Part shown: positions 33,729 through 42,943 of the stretch, in pieces
How the letters are laid out: each line of letters opens with the position of its first letter
How positions within the stretch are numbered: the stretch's first letter is position 1
Assembly (NCBI GenBank): GCA_016707605.1
Contig: JADJHJ010000013.1
Location: 62,001 to 126,000 of the forward strand
DNA: 64,000 bases
Source: Candidatus Promineofilum glycogenicum
Lineage (GTDB): Bacteria; Chloroflexota; Anaerolineae; Promineifilales; Promineifilaceae
Direction of reading: 5' to 3'
Notes under the pieces: generated by a model
Database searches by the model: none
What the model was told of the DNA's origin: nothing
Seen by the model: the letters and a program-made list of their open reading frames with translations, nothing else
Program-made: the position numbers and the translations under genes

Positions 33729-34814
33729 CTAGATGGGCATCGAGAGGGCGGGCACGGTTTCGGTCAGGCCGTAGCGGTCGATCGCTTCAGTCAAAATGCG
33801 GTTGACCAGTTGCTCGAACGTCCAGCCGTCGGCCTGCGCCTCCAACGGCAGGTCGGAGTAGCCGGGGTTCAGCCCCGGCAGCGGGTTGATCTCCAGGATG
33901 TAGGGCTTGTCGTTGTCGTGGGCGTCCAGCCGGAAGTCGACGCGGCCGACGTCGAAGCAGCCGGTGACGCGAAACGTCGCCGCGGCCAGCCAGTTCAACT
34001 CCTCGACCAGCTCCGCCGGCAGCGGCGCGGGGCAGTGGTAGTAGAACTGGTTGGCCCACTCCGTCTTCATGCGGCTGGTGTAGACGCCCGCTTCCTCTTC
34101 GGGATAGCGGGTCATGTCCACTTCCAGCGGCGGGAAGAAGTGCAGGCCGCGGGAGATGCGCGGCGCTTCCAGGTCTTCGGGCAGCCGCCAGGCCACGGGC
34201 GAGGTCAGGTTGCCCAACAGGCCGAGCGTCACCTCGCGCCCCTCGATGAAGCGCTCGACGAGGATGGGCTGGTCGTAGGTGTCGAACTGGCGGCGCAACT
34301 GAATGCGCAGTTGCCGCTCGTCGTGGACGATGGACTCGGCCGTGATGCCCATGCCCGTGCCTTCGCGGCTGGGCTTGACGAACAGCGGGAAGCGCATGTC
34401 CGGGTCGAGCGGCTCGGTAACGCGCTCGAACGTCTGGAAGGCGGGCGTCGCCAGGTTGTGGTAGGCCAGCACGCGCTTGGTCATCGGTTTGTCGAGGGTC
34501 AGAGCCAGCGTCAGCACGCCGGAGCCGGTGTAGGGGATGCGCAACATCTCCAGAATGGCCGGCACCTGGGCCTCGCGCGAGTCGCCCCAGTGCCCTTCGC
34601 AGATGTTGAAGCAGATGTCAGGCTGGAGCCGTGGCAGTGTTTCAAGGAGGCTCAGGTTGCCTTCGACAAAGGTCGCGTCGTGGCCGCCGGCCCGCAGGGC
34701 GGCCAGGATGGCGTCAATCGTTTCCTGTGAGTCGAGATCGTCCCAGCGATCGGCCGGCATCCCCGGCCACGTCGGCGCATTCTTCTGCAAATTTGCCAAG
34801 AGAGCTACGCGCAT
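33729..34814 (-). CDS. ATP-grasp ligase, D-alanine-D-alanine ligase-like
   Basis: 361 aa, GAGGCG upstream. N-terminal Rossmann-like half (MRVALLANLQ, DICFNICEG, PYTGSGVLTLALTLDKPMTK) followed by the ATP-grasp fold: FPLFVKPSREGTGMGIT binding loop, ILVERFIEGREVTLGLLG, GRVDFRLD and the metal-binding YILEINPLPGLNPGYSDLP. These enzymes form an acyl-phosphate and join it to an amine. It is shaped like D-Ala-D-Ala ligase but lacks neighbouring mur genes, so a role outside the cell wall is possible. It heads an operon with a LysW-like small protein, suggesting it may ligate onto that carrier (inference). Confidence 0.8.
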   Translation of the reverse strand: MRVALLANLQKNAPTWPGMPADRWDDLDSQETIDAILAALRAGGHDATFVEGNLSLLETLPRLQPDICFNICEGHWGDSREAQVPAILEMLRIPYTGSGVLTLALTLDKPMTKRVLAYHNLATPAFQTFERVTEPLDPDMRFPLFVKPSREGTGMGITAESIVHDERQLRIQLRRQFDTYDQPILVERFIEGREVTLGLLGNLTSPVAWRLPEDLEAPRISRGLHFFPPLEVDMTRYPEEEAGVYTSRMKTEWANQFYYHCPAPLPAELVEELNWLAAATFRVTGCFDVGRVDFRLDAHDNDKPYILEINPLPGLNPGYSDLPLEAQADGWTFEQLVNRILTEAIDRYGLTETVPALSMPI

Positions 34815-34963
34815 GTCGCCTCATCTCATGTTCGACCGGTATAAGTCGGCGGCCGATTCACGTCCGCCGCTGGGCAATGATTTTAGCGCACGTTGGCGAA
34901 ATGGCACTAACTCCTTTTGCGGAGATGGGGGAGCGGGGTTCTGGTCCCCTCGCCCTCGCCCTC

Positions 34964-35082
34964 CCTCCCAAAGGGCGGGGGATCAGAGGGAGAGGGTCTT
35001 ACCGGCCCTCCCCTAACCCCTCCCAAAGGGCGGGGGATCAGAGGGAGAGGGTCTGCTATCCCCTCCCCCAAGGCGGGGGATC
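34964..35082. repeat. Repeats of the GGGCGGGGGATCAGAGGG family
   Basis: Two identical 36-bp direct units (34964-34999 and 35019-35054), each with CCTCCC...GGGCGGGG hairpin potential, then a partial third unit whose GATCA edge supplies the TGA of the receiver gene. It fills most of the 266-bp gap; the remaining bases 34815-34963 show no gene. Confidence 0.85.
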
Positions 35083-35464
35083 AGCGTCCGTTGGCGCGCC
35101 CCAGGTAGGCGCGCAACACGTCCTGCAACTCTCGCACGTCCAGCGGCTTGGGCAGATAGGCGTCGCAGCCCGCTTCCAGGCAGCGCTCGCGGTCGCCGAC
35201 CAGCACGTTGGCCGTCGTGGCAATGATGGGAATGGCTGCCAGCGCCGGATCGCCCTTCATGTGGCGGGCGATCTCCAGCCCATCGACGCCGGGGATGTTG
35301 ATGTCCAGCAGAACCAGGTCCAACGGCTCCCGTTGGATGATGCCCAACGCCGTCGGCCCATCAGCGGCCATCAGGAAGTCATGCTTCTCGGCCTCAACGA
35401 TGCGCGAGACGAGGCGCATGTTGCTAACATTGTCTTCGACACACAGTACACGCTTGCGGCTCAT
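35081..35464 (-). CDS. Stand-alone response-regulator receiver protein
   Basis: 127 aa from the ATG at 35464 (GAGG 8 nt upstream); a GTG at 35482 would add 6 residues. A complete receiver domain and nothing else: acidic pair in RVLCVEDNVSNMRL, phospho-acceptor Asp in LDLVLLDINIPGVDG (about residue 50), conserved Thr in PIIATTANV and Lys in DAYLPKPLDV. No output domain, so it probably relays phosphate or acts by protein contact. It follows the giant histidine kinase gene by 66 nt on the same strand, its likely partner. Its stop codon lies on the edge of a repeat. Confidence 0.93.
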   Translation of the reverse strand: MSRKRVLCVEDNVSNMRLVSRIVEAEKHDFLMAADGPTALGIIQREPLDLVLLDINIPGVDGLEIARHMKGDPALAAIPIIATTANVLVGDRERCLEAGCDAYLPKPLDVRELQDVLRAYLGRANGR

Positions 35465-35530
35465 GGGCTTGTCCTCGATCACTACCGGTACATCTGGTTT
35501 GATCTAATCAGGCGATCATTACAGTGTGGA

Positions 35531-38500
35531 TTACAATGCCGTTTCCGTCGTTTCCACAACGTCGGCGCGGACGGGTATGGCAAAGTGAAAGGTGCTGCCG
35601 CGGCCGGGCTGGCTCTCCACCCAGATGTGGCCGCCGTGCAACTCGACCAGGCTCTTGCTGATCGACAGCCCCAGCCCTGTGCCGCTGATGGAGCCGCGCC
35701 GGCCGGGGTTGATCTGGCTGAACGGGTCGAAGATGTGGGGCAAATGCTCCGGGGCGATGCCGATGCCCGTGTCTCTGACGGCGAAGAGCACTTCGCCGTT
35801 GTCACGCCGCACCGTCACGGCGATCTGGCCGCGGTCGGTGAACTTGATGGCGTTGCCGATCAGATTCCACAGCACCTGCCGCACGCGGGTGCGGTCGGCC
35901 ACCAGCGGGCCGACATCGCGGGCGATGTCGAGGTTGAGGGCCAGCCCCTTCTGCTCGGCCAGCGGCGCGGCCGTGGCCATCAGTTCGCCGGCGATGCGCT
36001 CCAGGTCGAACGGCTCGACGATCAGTTCCAGCCGCCCGGCCTCGATCTTGGACATGTCGAGGATGTCGCCGATGATTTCGCGCAGGTGGTGGCCGCTGCT
36101 GCGAATGAGTTGCAGGTCCTCGACCATGCGCTCCGTCAGGTCGCCGTCGAGGCCCATCAGCAGCACGTCGGCGAAGCCGATGATGGAGTTGAGCGGTGTG
36201 CGCAGTTCGTGGCTCATGCGGGCCAGGAAGTCGGTCTTCAGCCGGTCGACCTCGCGCAACTGCTCGGCCGTGCGCAGTTGCTCGGCGAAGTAGTAAGCGT
36301 TCTGGGTGGCCACGGCCAACTGCGCCGCCAGAATCTTGTGCACCAGCACGTCGTCGGGCTGGAAGCGGTCCGGCTCCTCGGCCTGCACGTCGAGCACGCC
36401 CAGCAGCCGGTCGCCGACGATCAACGGCACAGCCATCTCCGACTGCGTTTGCGGCAGGAGCGGGTGGGGCAGGAAGTCGCTCGACTGGCGCACGTCGGGG
36501 ACGACGACCACGTCGTGCTCGCGCGCGGCGCGGGCGACGATGGAGCGGGCGTCCACCGCAATCTGTCGCCCCTCGCGCAACATGCGCCGGCCGATCTCGC
36601 CCGAACCGGCGCGCAGCACCAGCGTCGTGCGCGCCTCGTCCAGCAGGTAGATGTGGGCGTGGTAGAGGTCGAAGCTGGCCCGCGTCAGGTCGGCGGCGGC
36701 GGCCAGCAGGCGGTCGGCGTCCAGCGTGGCCGCGGCGGCGATGCTGACGTCGGACACGGCGCGCAACTCGGCCGACAGCCGGGCCTGGTTGGCCAGCGCC
36801 GTCTGCGTCTGGCCATAGGACTGGGCATTCTGAATGGCCAGGGCCGCCTGCTGGACGATGCCCTCGCAACGGCGCTGGTCATCGGCCGACAGGGGGGCGG
36901 GGTATTCGCCGGGCGTCGCCCCGGCGCGGAAGACCTCCAGCACGCCGGCCGGCCCGCGGCCCACGCGCCACGGCAGGCGGTAGAACTCGCCGCGCGCCTC
37001 GACCGCCGTCTGAATCTGCCCCGCGGCGTTGGCCAGCGGTTGCCACAGTTCGGGACGGTCGTCGGAGGCGTAGGTTACGCCGATAGGCGGACTCCAACGA
37101 CTCAGGTCGCGCCCCTCGGCCTCGGGCAACTCCACCCGGCGGTCGAGCCGGAAGTGGCGTTCAGCCGGCAGCCACTCGTAGAGATTGACGAATAGCGCCC
37201 CCGGCACCGTTTCGCATAGTTGCATGGCCAGCAGATCGCGCAGAACGGTCTCGTCCAGCGTTTCCGACATGATGCGGGCCGAGTTGAGCAGCGTGTCGGC
37301 GATGCGCCGCTGGCGCTGCTCGCTGCCCAGCAGTTGGCGCGTCTGTTCCAGCAGAAGGATGGTTTGGGCGGCCACGGCCACCTGGCCGACGAGGCCGGCC
37401 AGGCTGTCGATCTCCGCCTCGCCGAAGTTGCGCGTCCGGCGATGGTAGAGCAGGCCGACGTAGCCGATCCACTGGCCGCCGGCGACGAGCGGGGCGAAGA
37501 TGGCGCTGCGCGCGCCGCCCGGCTCGCGCAGCGCGGCGCGGCCGGCGCGGTCGAGGCGAGGATCATTTTGGATGTCGGCGAAGACGGCCGGGCGGTCGGC
37601 GCGCAGCAGGGGCAAGACGGGGCTGTCCTCTACCCGCAGGCGGCGCGGCGGCGGCGATGGCTGGTCGCGCCGCCATTGGACGGGGATGGTGACGCTCTCC
37701 GGCGTCTGATCGGGCGTCCAGGGGCGGTCGAAGTGGGCGAATTGCAGCACGTCGGCGGCGCGGCCCAGCTCGGTGTGTTGGTGGATGACGGCCAGCACGT
37801 CGTCGTAGGACTGGGCGATGTTGAGCCGGGCGCTGACGTTGTAGAGAGCCTCGGTTTGGGCCAGGGCGACACGCTGGGCGAGGTAGGCGCGGCGGCCGGC
37901 GACAGTGGCGGCCAGGGGCTCGTGTAGTCGTTGGAGAACGAAGGACTCGTCGGCCGACAGGCGGTGGGGCGCGGGCCAACTGATGGCCAACAGCCCTTGC
38001 CATTGACCGCCGCGCCGCAAGGGCAGCAGAGCCATTGCTCGCCAGCCTTCGCGCCGCGCCTGCGTGCGCATGGTGTCGTCGAGGCGCGGGTCGGCGGCGG
38101 CGTCTTCGATAACCAGCAGTTCGCGCGGGTGGTCGAGCCACAGGGCGCTGATGGGCAGGGCGCGCAACAAGACGCTGCTGTTGCCCGATAGTTCGGCCGC
38201 GACCCCGTTGTGGCGGCGGCTGACCGGCTCGGCCAGCAGCGCGCCGTCGCTGGCGCGGGTGGAGAGGTAGGTCAGGTCGAGCGTCGCCTCGTCGCCCCAG
38301 GGCGCGCCGCCGGCCAGCGCCAACAGGATTTCGTCCTCGGTGGTGGCCAGCGACAGGTCGGCCTCCATGCGCGACAGCGTTTCCAACTGGCGGGCGCGGG
38401 CGCGGGCCTGCTCGAACAACTGCTGGTTCGACAGGGCCACGGCCAACTGGCTGGCCATCGATTTGTAGAGTTGCCGGTCGTGGCTCTCGAAGTGGCGCTC

Positions 38501-39595
38501 GGCCGGCCACGAGATGGCCACCAGGCCCACCCAACGGCCGCGCACCTGGAGCGGCAGCAGGGCCGCGGCGCGCGCGTCGGCGGCGGGAATGAGGGGCAGC
38601 AGCGTATCGTCGTTGGCGGTGAGAGGAGTGGCCAGCAGCGGCTCGTCGGGCCGGGCCAGCCACTCGCCGACGGCATCGACCGCCGGCAGCCGGTAACGCC
38701 GGCCCGATTGCCCATCGGCGGCCGCCGGCCAGCGGGCGGCCAGCCCGGCCCACTCCGGCGCGCCGTCGTCGCCGGTGTCGACAACCCACAGGGCCGCGCC
38801 GGAAGCGCCTTCGGCCAAATCGGAGGCGACGACCGCGCCCAGAATCTCGTCCAGGTCCTGGGCGGCGTTGAGGGCGGCGCTGAGAGCGTACAGGTGTTCG
38901 GCGTCGCGCCGCGCCTGCTCGGTCTCGTTGAACAGGCGGGCGCGCTGTACGGCCGTGGCCGCCTGGTAGACGATCGTCACCGCCAACCGCAGTTGGTCCT
39001 CCGTCAGTTCGATGCCTTCCTCAACCACGTCCAGCCCGACGGTGCCGATGACTTCATTCTCCACCACCAGGGGCAGGATGAGAATCGTCTTGACGCCGCG
39101 CTGGCGCAACACCTCGTGGGCCGAGGCGGTCAGGGGGCTTTCGGTGGCGTGCTCAACGATGACCGGCCGCCGTTCGGCGATAGCCATCTGGGTGGCCGGG
39201 TTGTTGGTCACGGGGATGACGGCCCCGACGGCGCTGTCGGTGTTGAGGCTGCCGGAGCGGTCGGCGACGACGGTCAGCGCCGTGCCCTCTTCGTTGAGGA
39301 TGGCGATGCCGACCTGGCCGATGGAGGTGGCCAGGGCTAACTGATCGACGATGATTTGCAGACTGGCAGTCAGGTCGGTGGCCGCGGCCAGTTGTGTGAC
39401 CACTCGATTGATGAGCGCCATCTCCTCTTCGCGCCGGCGGGCCTCGTCGAGGGCCGTCTCGGCCTGCTGGGTCAGGCGCAGGTTCTCCAGATGGGCGCCC
39501 AATTGCCCGGCGACGGCGGCGACGAGGGTGTGGGCCTGGGGCGTGGGCGCGGCGGGCGTGTTCAATTCCAGCAAGCCGATGGTCGCGCCGCGCAC
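35531..39595 (-). CDS. Giant multi-GAF histidine kinase, 3' part (after a frameshift)
   Basis: 1,354 aa from an in-frame GTG, but the true gene start is upstream: reading through one extra base in the C7 run at 39632-39638 joins this frame to the membrane/GAF part (start 40907). It holds five or six GAF-type sensor modules in tandem, separated by helical linkers, then the kinase: H-box RMSHELRTPLNSIIGF, N-box LWNLIGNAIKF, G-boxes VRDTGIGIAPEHLPHIFDPF and GTGLGLSISKSLVELHG. It should autophosphorylate the H-box His and pass phosphate to the receiver encoded 66 nt downstream. Joined to its 5' part the protein would be about 1,790 aa. Confidence 0.88.
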   Translation of the reverse strand: MRGATIGLLELNTPAAPTPQAHTLVAAVAGQLGAHLENLRLTQQAETALDEARRREEEMALINRVVTQLAAATDLTASLQIIVDQLALATSIGQVGIAILNEEGTALTVVADRSGSLNTDSAVGAVIPVTNNPATQMAIAERRPVIVEHATESPLTASAHEVLRQRGVKTILILPLVVENEVIGTVGLDVVEEGIELTEDQLRLAVTIVYQAATAVQRARLFNETEQARRDAEHLYALSAALNAAQDLDEILGAVVASDLAEGASGAALWVVDTGDDGAPEWAGLAARWPAAADGQSGRRYRLPAVDAVGEWLARPDEPLLATPLTANDDTLLPLIPAADARAAALLPLQVRGRWVGLVAISWPAERHFESHDRQLYKSMASQLAVALSNQQLFEQARARARQLETLSRMEADLSLATTEDEILLALAGGAPWGDEATLDLTYLSTRASDGALLAEPVSRRHNGVAAELSGNSSVLLRALPISALWLDHPRELLVIEDAAADPRLDDTMRTQARREGWRAMALLPLRRGGQWQGLLAISWPAPHRLSADESFVLQRLHEPLAATVAGRRAYLAQRVALAQTEALYNVSARLNIAQSYDDVLAVIHQHTELGRAADVLQFAHFDRPWTPDQTPESVTIPVQWRRDQPSPPPRRLRVEDSPVLPLLRADRPAVFADIQNDPRLDRAGRAALREPGGARSAIFAPLVAGGQWIGYVGLLYHRRTRNFGEAEIDSLAGLVGQVAVAAQTILLLEQTRQLLGSEQRQRRIADTLLNSARIMSETLDETVLRDLLAMQLCETVPGALFVNLYEWLPAERHFRLDRRVELPEAEGRDLSRWSPPIGVTYASDDRPELWQPLANAAGQIQTAVEARGEFYRLPWRVGRGPAGVLEVFRAGATPGEYPAPLSADDQRRCEGIVQQAALAIQNAQSYGQTQTALANQARLSAELRAVSDVSIAAAATLDADRLLAAAADLTRASFDLYHAHIYLLDEARTTLVLRAGSGEIGRRMLREGRQIAVDARSIVARAAREHDVVVVPDVRQSSDFLPHPLLPQTQSEMAVPLIVGDRLLGVLDVQAEEPDRFQPDDVLVHKILAAQLAVATQNAYYFAEQLRTAEQLREVDRLKTDFLARMSHELRTPLNSIIGFADVLLMGLDGDLTERMVEDLQLIRSSGHHLREIIGDILDMSKIEAGRLELIVEPFDLERIAGELMATAAPLAEQKGLALNLDIARDVGPLVADRTRVRQVLWNLIGNAIKFTDRGQIAVTVRRDNGEVLFAVRDTGIGIAPEHLPHIFDPFSQINPGRRGSISGTGLGLSISKSLVELHGGHIWVESQPGRGSTFHFAIPVRADVVETTETAL

Positions 39596-40907
39596 GGCGA
39601 TGGGCTGTTGCAGGTGGGTATTCTCGTCCGTGGGGGGGCGCGTGGCCCAGCGCGCCGCCGGTCGATTGGTCTTCCAGGAAGCGCTGCCAGCCGCCCTCGG
39701 TCAATATCGCCGTCTGGCGAGCCAACTGCTCGCGCGTCTCGCTGATCTCGGCGAAGAGGCGGGCATTGCGCACGGCCGTCGCCAACTGGGCCGCCAGAAC
39801 AGTGAAGACGGGCAGATTGTCGGCGTTCAACCCTTCCGGTGTATCGCTGTGCAGGTCAAGGATGCCGATGACTTCATCCTCGACGATCATGGGGATGGCC
39901 GTCTCCGACTGGGTGCCGGGTAGCAGCGGGTTGCTGAGGAAGATGGGGCTATTGCGGGCGTGGGTGACGACAATGGGCTGGCGATTGGCGGCGGCTGTGC
40001 CGTTGATGGAGCCGGGGCCAATGGGCAGGCGGTGCTTGCGCCGCAACAGTTCCGCCCCTGCCTCGCCCGTGGCCGCGCTCAGCAGCAGCTCGCCGGCCAC
40101 CGGATTGAGCAGGTAGACCTGGACGTGGTAGAGGCCGAAGCGATCGCCGATCATCTCCACCGCTTCGCGCAGCAGGGTGTTGAGATCGTGGATGCGCGTC
40201 AACTGGCGGCCGACGCGGGCGGCCAGAGCCAGCGCGCGGGTGCGCTCCTCCACCTGCCCCTGGAGCGTGGCCCGCGTTTGCCACAGGCGGCGCTGCAAGT
40301 CCTGAGCCTGAGCGCGGCCACGGGCGATGGCCTCGAAGGCCAGGTTGGCGGCGAAGGCGAAGACGGCCAGAGCGGCGGCCGACAGGATGACAACCTCGGC
40401 GCCGGACACGGCTGCCGGAGGCCCATCAGCTCGCGCGACGCTGGGAATGAGGGCGATCAGCGTGGCTCCCAGACTGAGCACAGTGATGGCCAAGGCCCAG
40501 ACACGGCCCAGCAGCAGCCCGGTGGCCAGCACCAGCACGCCGAACCAGGCCAGCAGCCACAGCCCGACCAGACCGGGCAACGCGCCGCCGAAAGCGCTGG
40601 CCAACGCCGCCGCCACATAGCCGGCCACCAACAACAGGACAAAAGCCCGCCGCCCCCCTTCCGGCCGCCCGGTGCGGTCGGCCACCACGCCGGTGACGCC
40701 GGCCGCCAGCAGCAGCGCCAGCGCGCCCAGCCGCCACAAGCCGCCCGTCGCCGGCCACAGCCCGGCGACCAACGACACACCCGCCGCCAACGCCACCGCC
40801 AGCGCCAGACGAAAGAGCAGGCGCGTGCCATAGGCGCGCGTCTCTTCGCCAAGCGGGTCGGTCAGCCGCGGCCGGCGTTTGCCGGTCGGGTCGGTGGCGT
40901 TATTCAT
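39153..40907 (-). CDS. Giant multi-GAF histidine kinase, 5' part (frameshifted)
   Basis: Starts at the ATG at 40907, overlapping the preceding gene by 8 nt (ATGAATAA). Residues 1 to about 423 are genuine: six or so membrane helices (residues about 28-185: LALAVALAAGVSLVAGL, AFVLLLVAGYVAAALA and others), a coiled-coil linker (QDLQRRLWQTRATLQGQVEE) and a GAF domain (RFGLYHVQVYLLNPVAGELL, MIVEDEVIGILDLHSD). After the C7 run at 39632-39638 the frame turns into Arg/His-rich nonsense and stops at 39153, while the coding signal continues one frame over. As written this would yield a truncated sensor; a one-base homopolymer error is the simplest explanation. Confidence 0.82.
   Translation of the reverse strand: MNNATDPTGKRRPRLTDPLGEETRAYGTRLLFRLALAVALAAGVSLVAGLWPATGGLWRLGALALLLAAGVTGVVADRTGRPEGGRRAFVLLLVAGYVAAALASAFGGALPGLVGLWLLAWFGVLVLATGLLLGRVWALAITVLSLGATLIALIPSVARADGPPAAVSGAEVVILSAAALAVFAFAANLAFEAIARGRAQAQDLQRRLWQTRATLQGQVEERTRALALAARVGRQLTRIHDLNTLLREAVEMIGDRFGLYHVQVYLLNPVAGELLLSAATGEAGAELLRRKHRLPIGPGSINGTAAANRQPIVVTHARNSPIFLSNPLLPGTQSETAIPMIVEDEVIGILDLHSDTPEGLNADNLPVFTVLAAQLATAVRNARLFAEISETREQLARQTAILTEGGWQRFLEDQSTGGALGHAPPHGREYPPATAHRRARRDHRLAGIEHARRAHAPGPHPRRRRRRAIGRPSGEPAPDPAGRDGPRRGPPARRGDGAHQSSGHTTGRGHRPDCQSANHRRSVSPGHLHRPGRHRHPQRRGHGADRRRRPLRQPQHRQRRRGRHPRDQQPGHPDGYRRTAAGHR
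39632..39638. other. Homopolymer (G7 on the plus strand) at which the kinase frame breaks
   Basis: With six bases instead of seven the frame reads GHAPPTDENTHLQQPIAV and runs straight into the downstream GAF protein. The tract lies at the point where one coding frame ends and the next begins. Confidence 0.8.
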
Positions 40908-42921
40908 GCCCGTTGCGCCCCCCGGCGGCGTCCAGTCGCACCGCCGCGCCGCCTGCTTCCAACGCCCGTGACAGTTCGACCAGGGCCACGCGGATGGCCC
41001 CGTCCATGTCGATCGTCTGGGCAATCTTCTGATTGATGGTATTGATGAGCGCCGCCTGCTCCGCCTGTTGCTGAATCTGAGCCACGAGGCGGGCGTTGCG
41101 CAAGGCGACGGCCAACTGCCCGGCGATGGTCTGGAGCAGTTGCGAATCTTCTTGCCCCAACCCGTTCACTTCGCTGTCCTGGGCATCGAGCACGCCCAGC
41201 ACTTCGTCGCCATAGTTGATGGGCATGGCGATCTCTGAGCGCGTGCCGGGTAGCAGGCGATTGGCCAGCCAATCCGGCTCGAGGCGCACGTCGGGCACAA
41301 CGACGGGGCTGTTGGTTGTGAAGGCGCGGCCGACAACCCCCTGGTCGGGCAAGAGCGCGTGCCCCATCACCAACATGGCCTGGCCCGCCTCGCCCGTGCC
41401 GCCGGCCATCTTCAGCGTTTGGCTGGCCTCGTCCCACAGGAAGACGTGGACGTGGTAGTAGGCGAAGCCGACGCGCAGTTGTTCAACCACCTCGCGCACG
41501 AGTTGCCCCCGGTCGAGGATGTTCGACAACTGGCGGCTGATGGTGGCGCTCGTTTCCAGGGCGCGGGTGCGCTCGGTGACGCGCTGTTCCAGTTGGGTGC
41601 GCTCCACGTCCAGCGCGCGCGTCAGTTCGCGCGCGCGGCGCAACAGGGTTTGGCTGTCGCGCCGCTGGGCAAAGAGGGCCACCAGCAACAGGCCGATAGT
41701 CATGAGTCCACTGAGCAGCAAATAGAGCAGCGAGTAGATGTCACGGATGGGCGCGGCCACGTCGGCCGGCCGGGCGATGCCCAGGCCCACCCCGCCAATG
41801 ATCAGAGCGATGCCGGCCGCCCGGCGGTTGAACAGGATGGTGACAAAGGCGCAATAGGTCACCAGATAGAAGCCCGCGGCCGGGGTCAGGCCGTTGATGC
41901 GCAGATCGAGCATCATCAGCCCCAGATAGACAGCAGCCAGACTCGCCGCCCGCGGCCCATAGGCGCCCCTGCGCCACAGGACCGCCCATAGCACCAACAA
42001 GAAGAGACCGACGTAGGCCAGCATAAACGGCCACTGAGCCTGATCGTCGCGGGAAAGCAAAGTCAGAACGGGCACGAGGGCCACGAAGAGCAGCACGGCC
42101 AGCCCCAGCGAGACGAGATTGAGGATGCGGCGCTGGGTGTTGTGGGCCAGGTTGGCGACATCCACGTCGACCGAGACGGGCGCAGGCTCGATCAGTTCGG
42201 GCACCAGGTCGGCCAGCCGCAGCCGGAGCCAGCCCCAGGTGAACAGGATTACGCTGAGGGCAAAGGCCAGCACGGTCAGGTCGACGTAGAGCGGTAAGTC
42301 GGTCAGCAGGGCGATCTGGTAGATGACATTGCCGCCCACCGGCAACAGCACGCCGATGAAGACCAGCAGGGCCAGCCGGCGCTGCTCCCCGCGCGTCTGC
42401 CGCCAGACCCGAAACATGAGGACGGCGGAGATGGCCACCAGTAAGTAGGAGTAGGCGACGTGGACGTAGAACGCCGGGCCGCGCTCGGCGGCAAAGGCGA
42501 CGAAGCTGCCGTTGTCGACGACGCCGGGATTGGTGTAGAGCAGGGTGTGGGAGGGCGTCGTCCAGGCCAGGGCGATGATCACCACCGGCAGGACGACCAG
42601 CGCGCCCACGTTGCGCAGCGTGACGTAGCGGGCGCGCCCACTGTAGACCAGGACGAACAGAAACCAGGCCACCGGCAGCAGAGCGATGGCGATCCACTCC
42701 AGTCTGACCCACAGGAGCATTGTGGCCGGGTCGGTGGTGGCCAGTTCCAGGGCATAGGTGAAGCACCACCAGGCGGTCAGGGAGACCAGAGCCACAAATA
42801 CCCACGTCCCCGGCGCGCCTTCGCGCTGCTGCCAGGAGTAAATAGCCAGGATGGCCGACAGGATGGCCGCTCCCAGGACGGGTATGAGAAAGGGGGTAAA
42901 CTGCCAGCCTGCGAGATCCAT
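40900..42921 (-). CDS. Membrane sensor with 7TM N-terminus and GAF domain, no kinase domain
   Basis: 673 aa, GGAGGAA upstream. The N-terminal part is a seven-helix histidine-kinase sensor module (residues about 8-235: FLIPVLGAAILSAILAIY, WWCFTYALEL, NVIYQIALLTDLPL), then a second block of six or so membrane helices (about 270-415), a coiled coil (ARELTRALDVERTQLEQRV) and one GAF domain (VGFAYYHVHVFLWDEAS, INYGDEVLGVLDAQDS). There is no HisKA or ATPase domain. It overlaps the start of the giant kinase gene by 8 nt and its last residues resemble the GAF-linker region of that protein, so the two may form one sensing complex. Confidence 0.85.
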   Translation of the reverse strand: MDLAGWQFTPFLIPVLGAAILSAILAIYSWQQREGAPGTWVFVALVSLTAWWCFTYALELATTDPATMLLWVRLEWIAIALLPVAWFLFVLVYSGRARYVTLRNVGALVVLPVVIIALAWTTPSHTLLYTNPGVVDNGSFVAFAAERGPAFYVHVAYSYLLVAISAVLMFRVWRQTRGEQRRLALLVFIGVLLPVGGNVIYQIALLTDLPLYVDLTVLAFALSVILFTWGWLRLRLADLVPELIEPAPVSVDVDVANLAHNTQRRILNLVSLGLAVLLFVALVPVLTLLSRDDQAQWPFMLAYVGLFLLVLWAVLWRRGAYGPRAASLAAVYLGLMMLDLRINGLTPAAGFYLVTYCAFVTILFNRRAAGIALIIGGVGLGIARPADVAAPIRDIYSLLYLLLSGLMTIGLLLVALFAQRRDSQTLLRRARELTRALDVERTQLEQRVTERTRALETSATISRQLSNILDRGQLVREVVEQLRVGFAYYHVHVFLWDEASQTLKMAGGTGEAGQAMLVMGHALLPDQGVVGRAFTTNSPVVVPDVRLEPDWLANRLLPGTRSEIAMPINYGDEVLGVLDAQDSEVNGLGQEDSQLLQTIAGQLAVALRNARLVAQIQQQAEQAALINTINQKIAQTIDMDGAIRVALVELSRALEAGGAAVRLDAAGGRNGHE

Positions 42922-42943
42922 TTCGTTCCTCCGCGTCGGGCAG

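Noticed and set aside
34631..37195. 854-codon plus-strand open frame
   Set aside because: Runs antisense through a ligase gene, a repeat array, a receiver and a kinase; cannot be a real gene across such features.
39632..39638. Programmed ribosomal frameshift in the kinase gene
   Set aside because: A homopolymer run alone, without a conserved stimulatory structure that I can see, is more simply an indel error; recorded as a frameshift instead.
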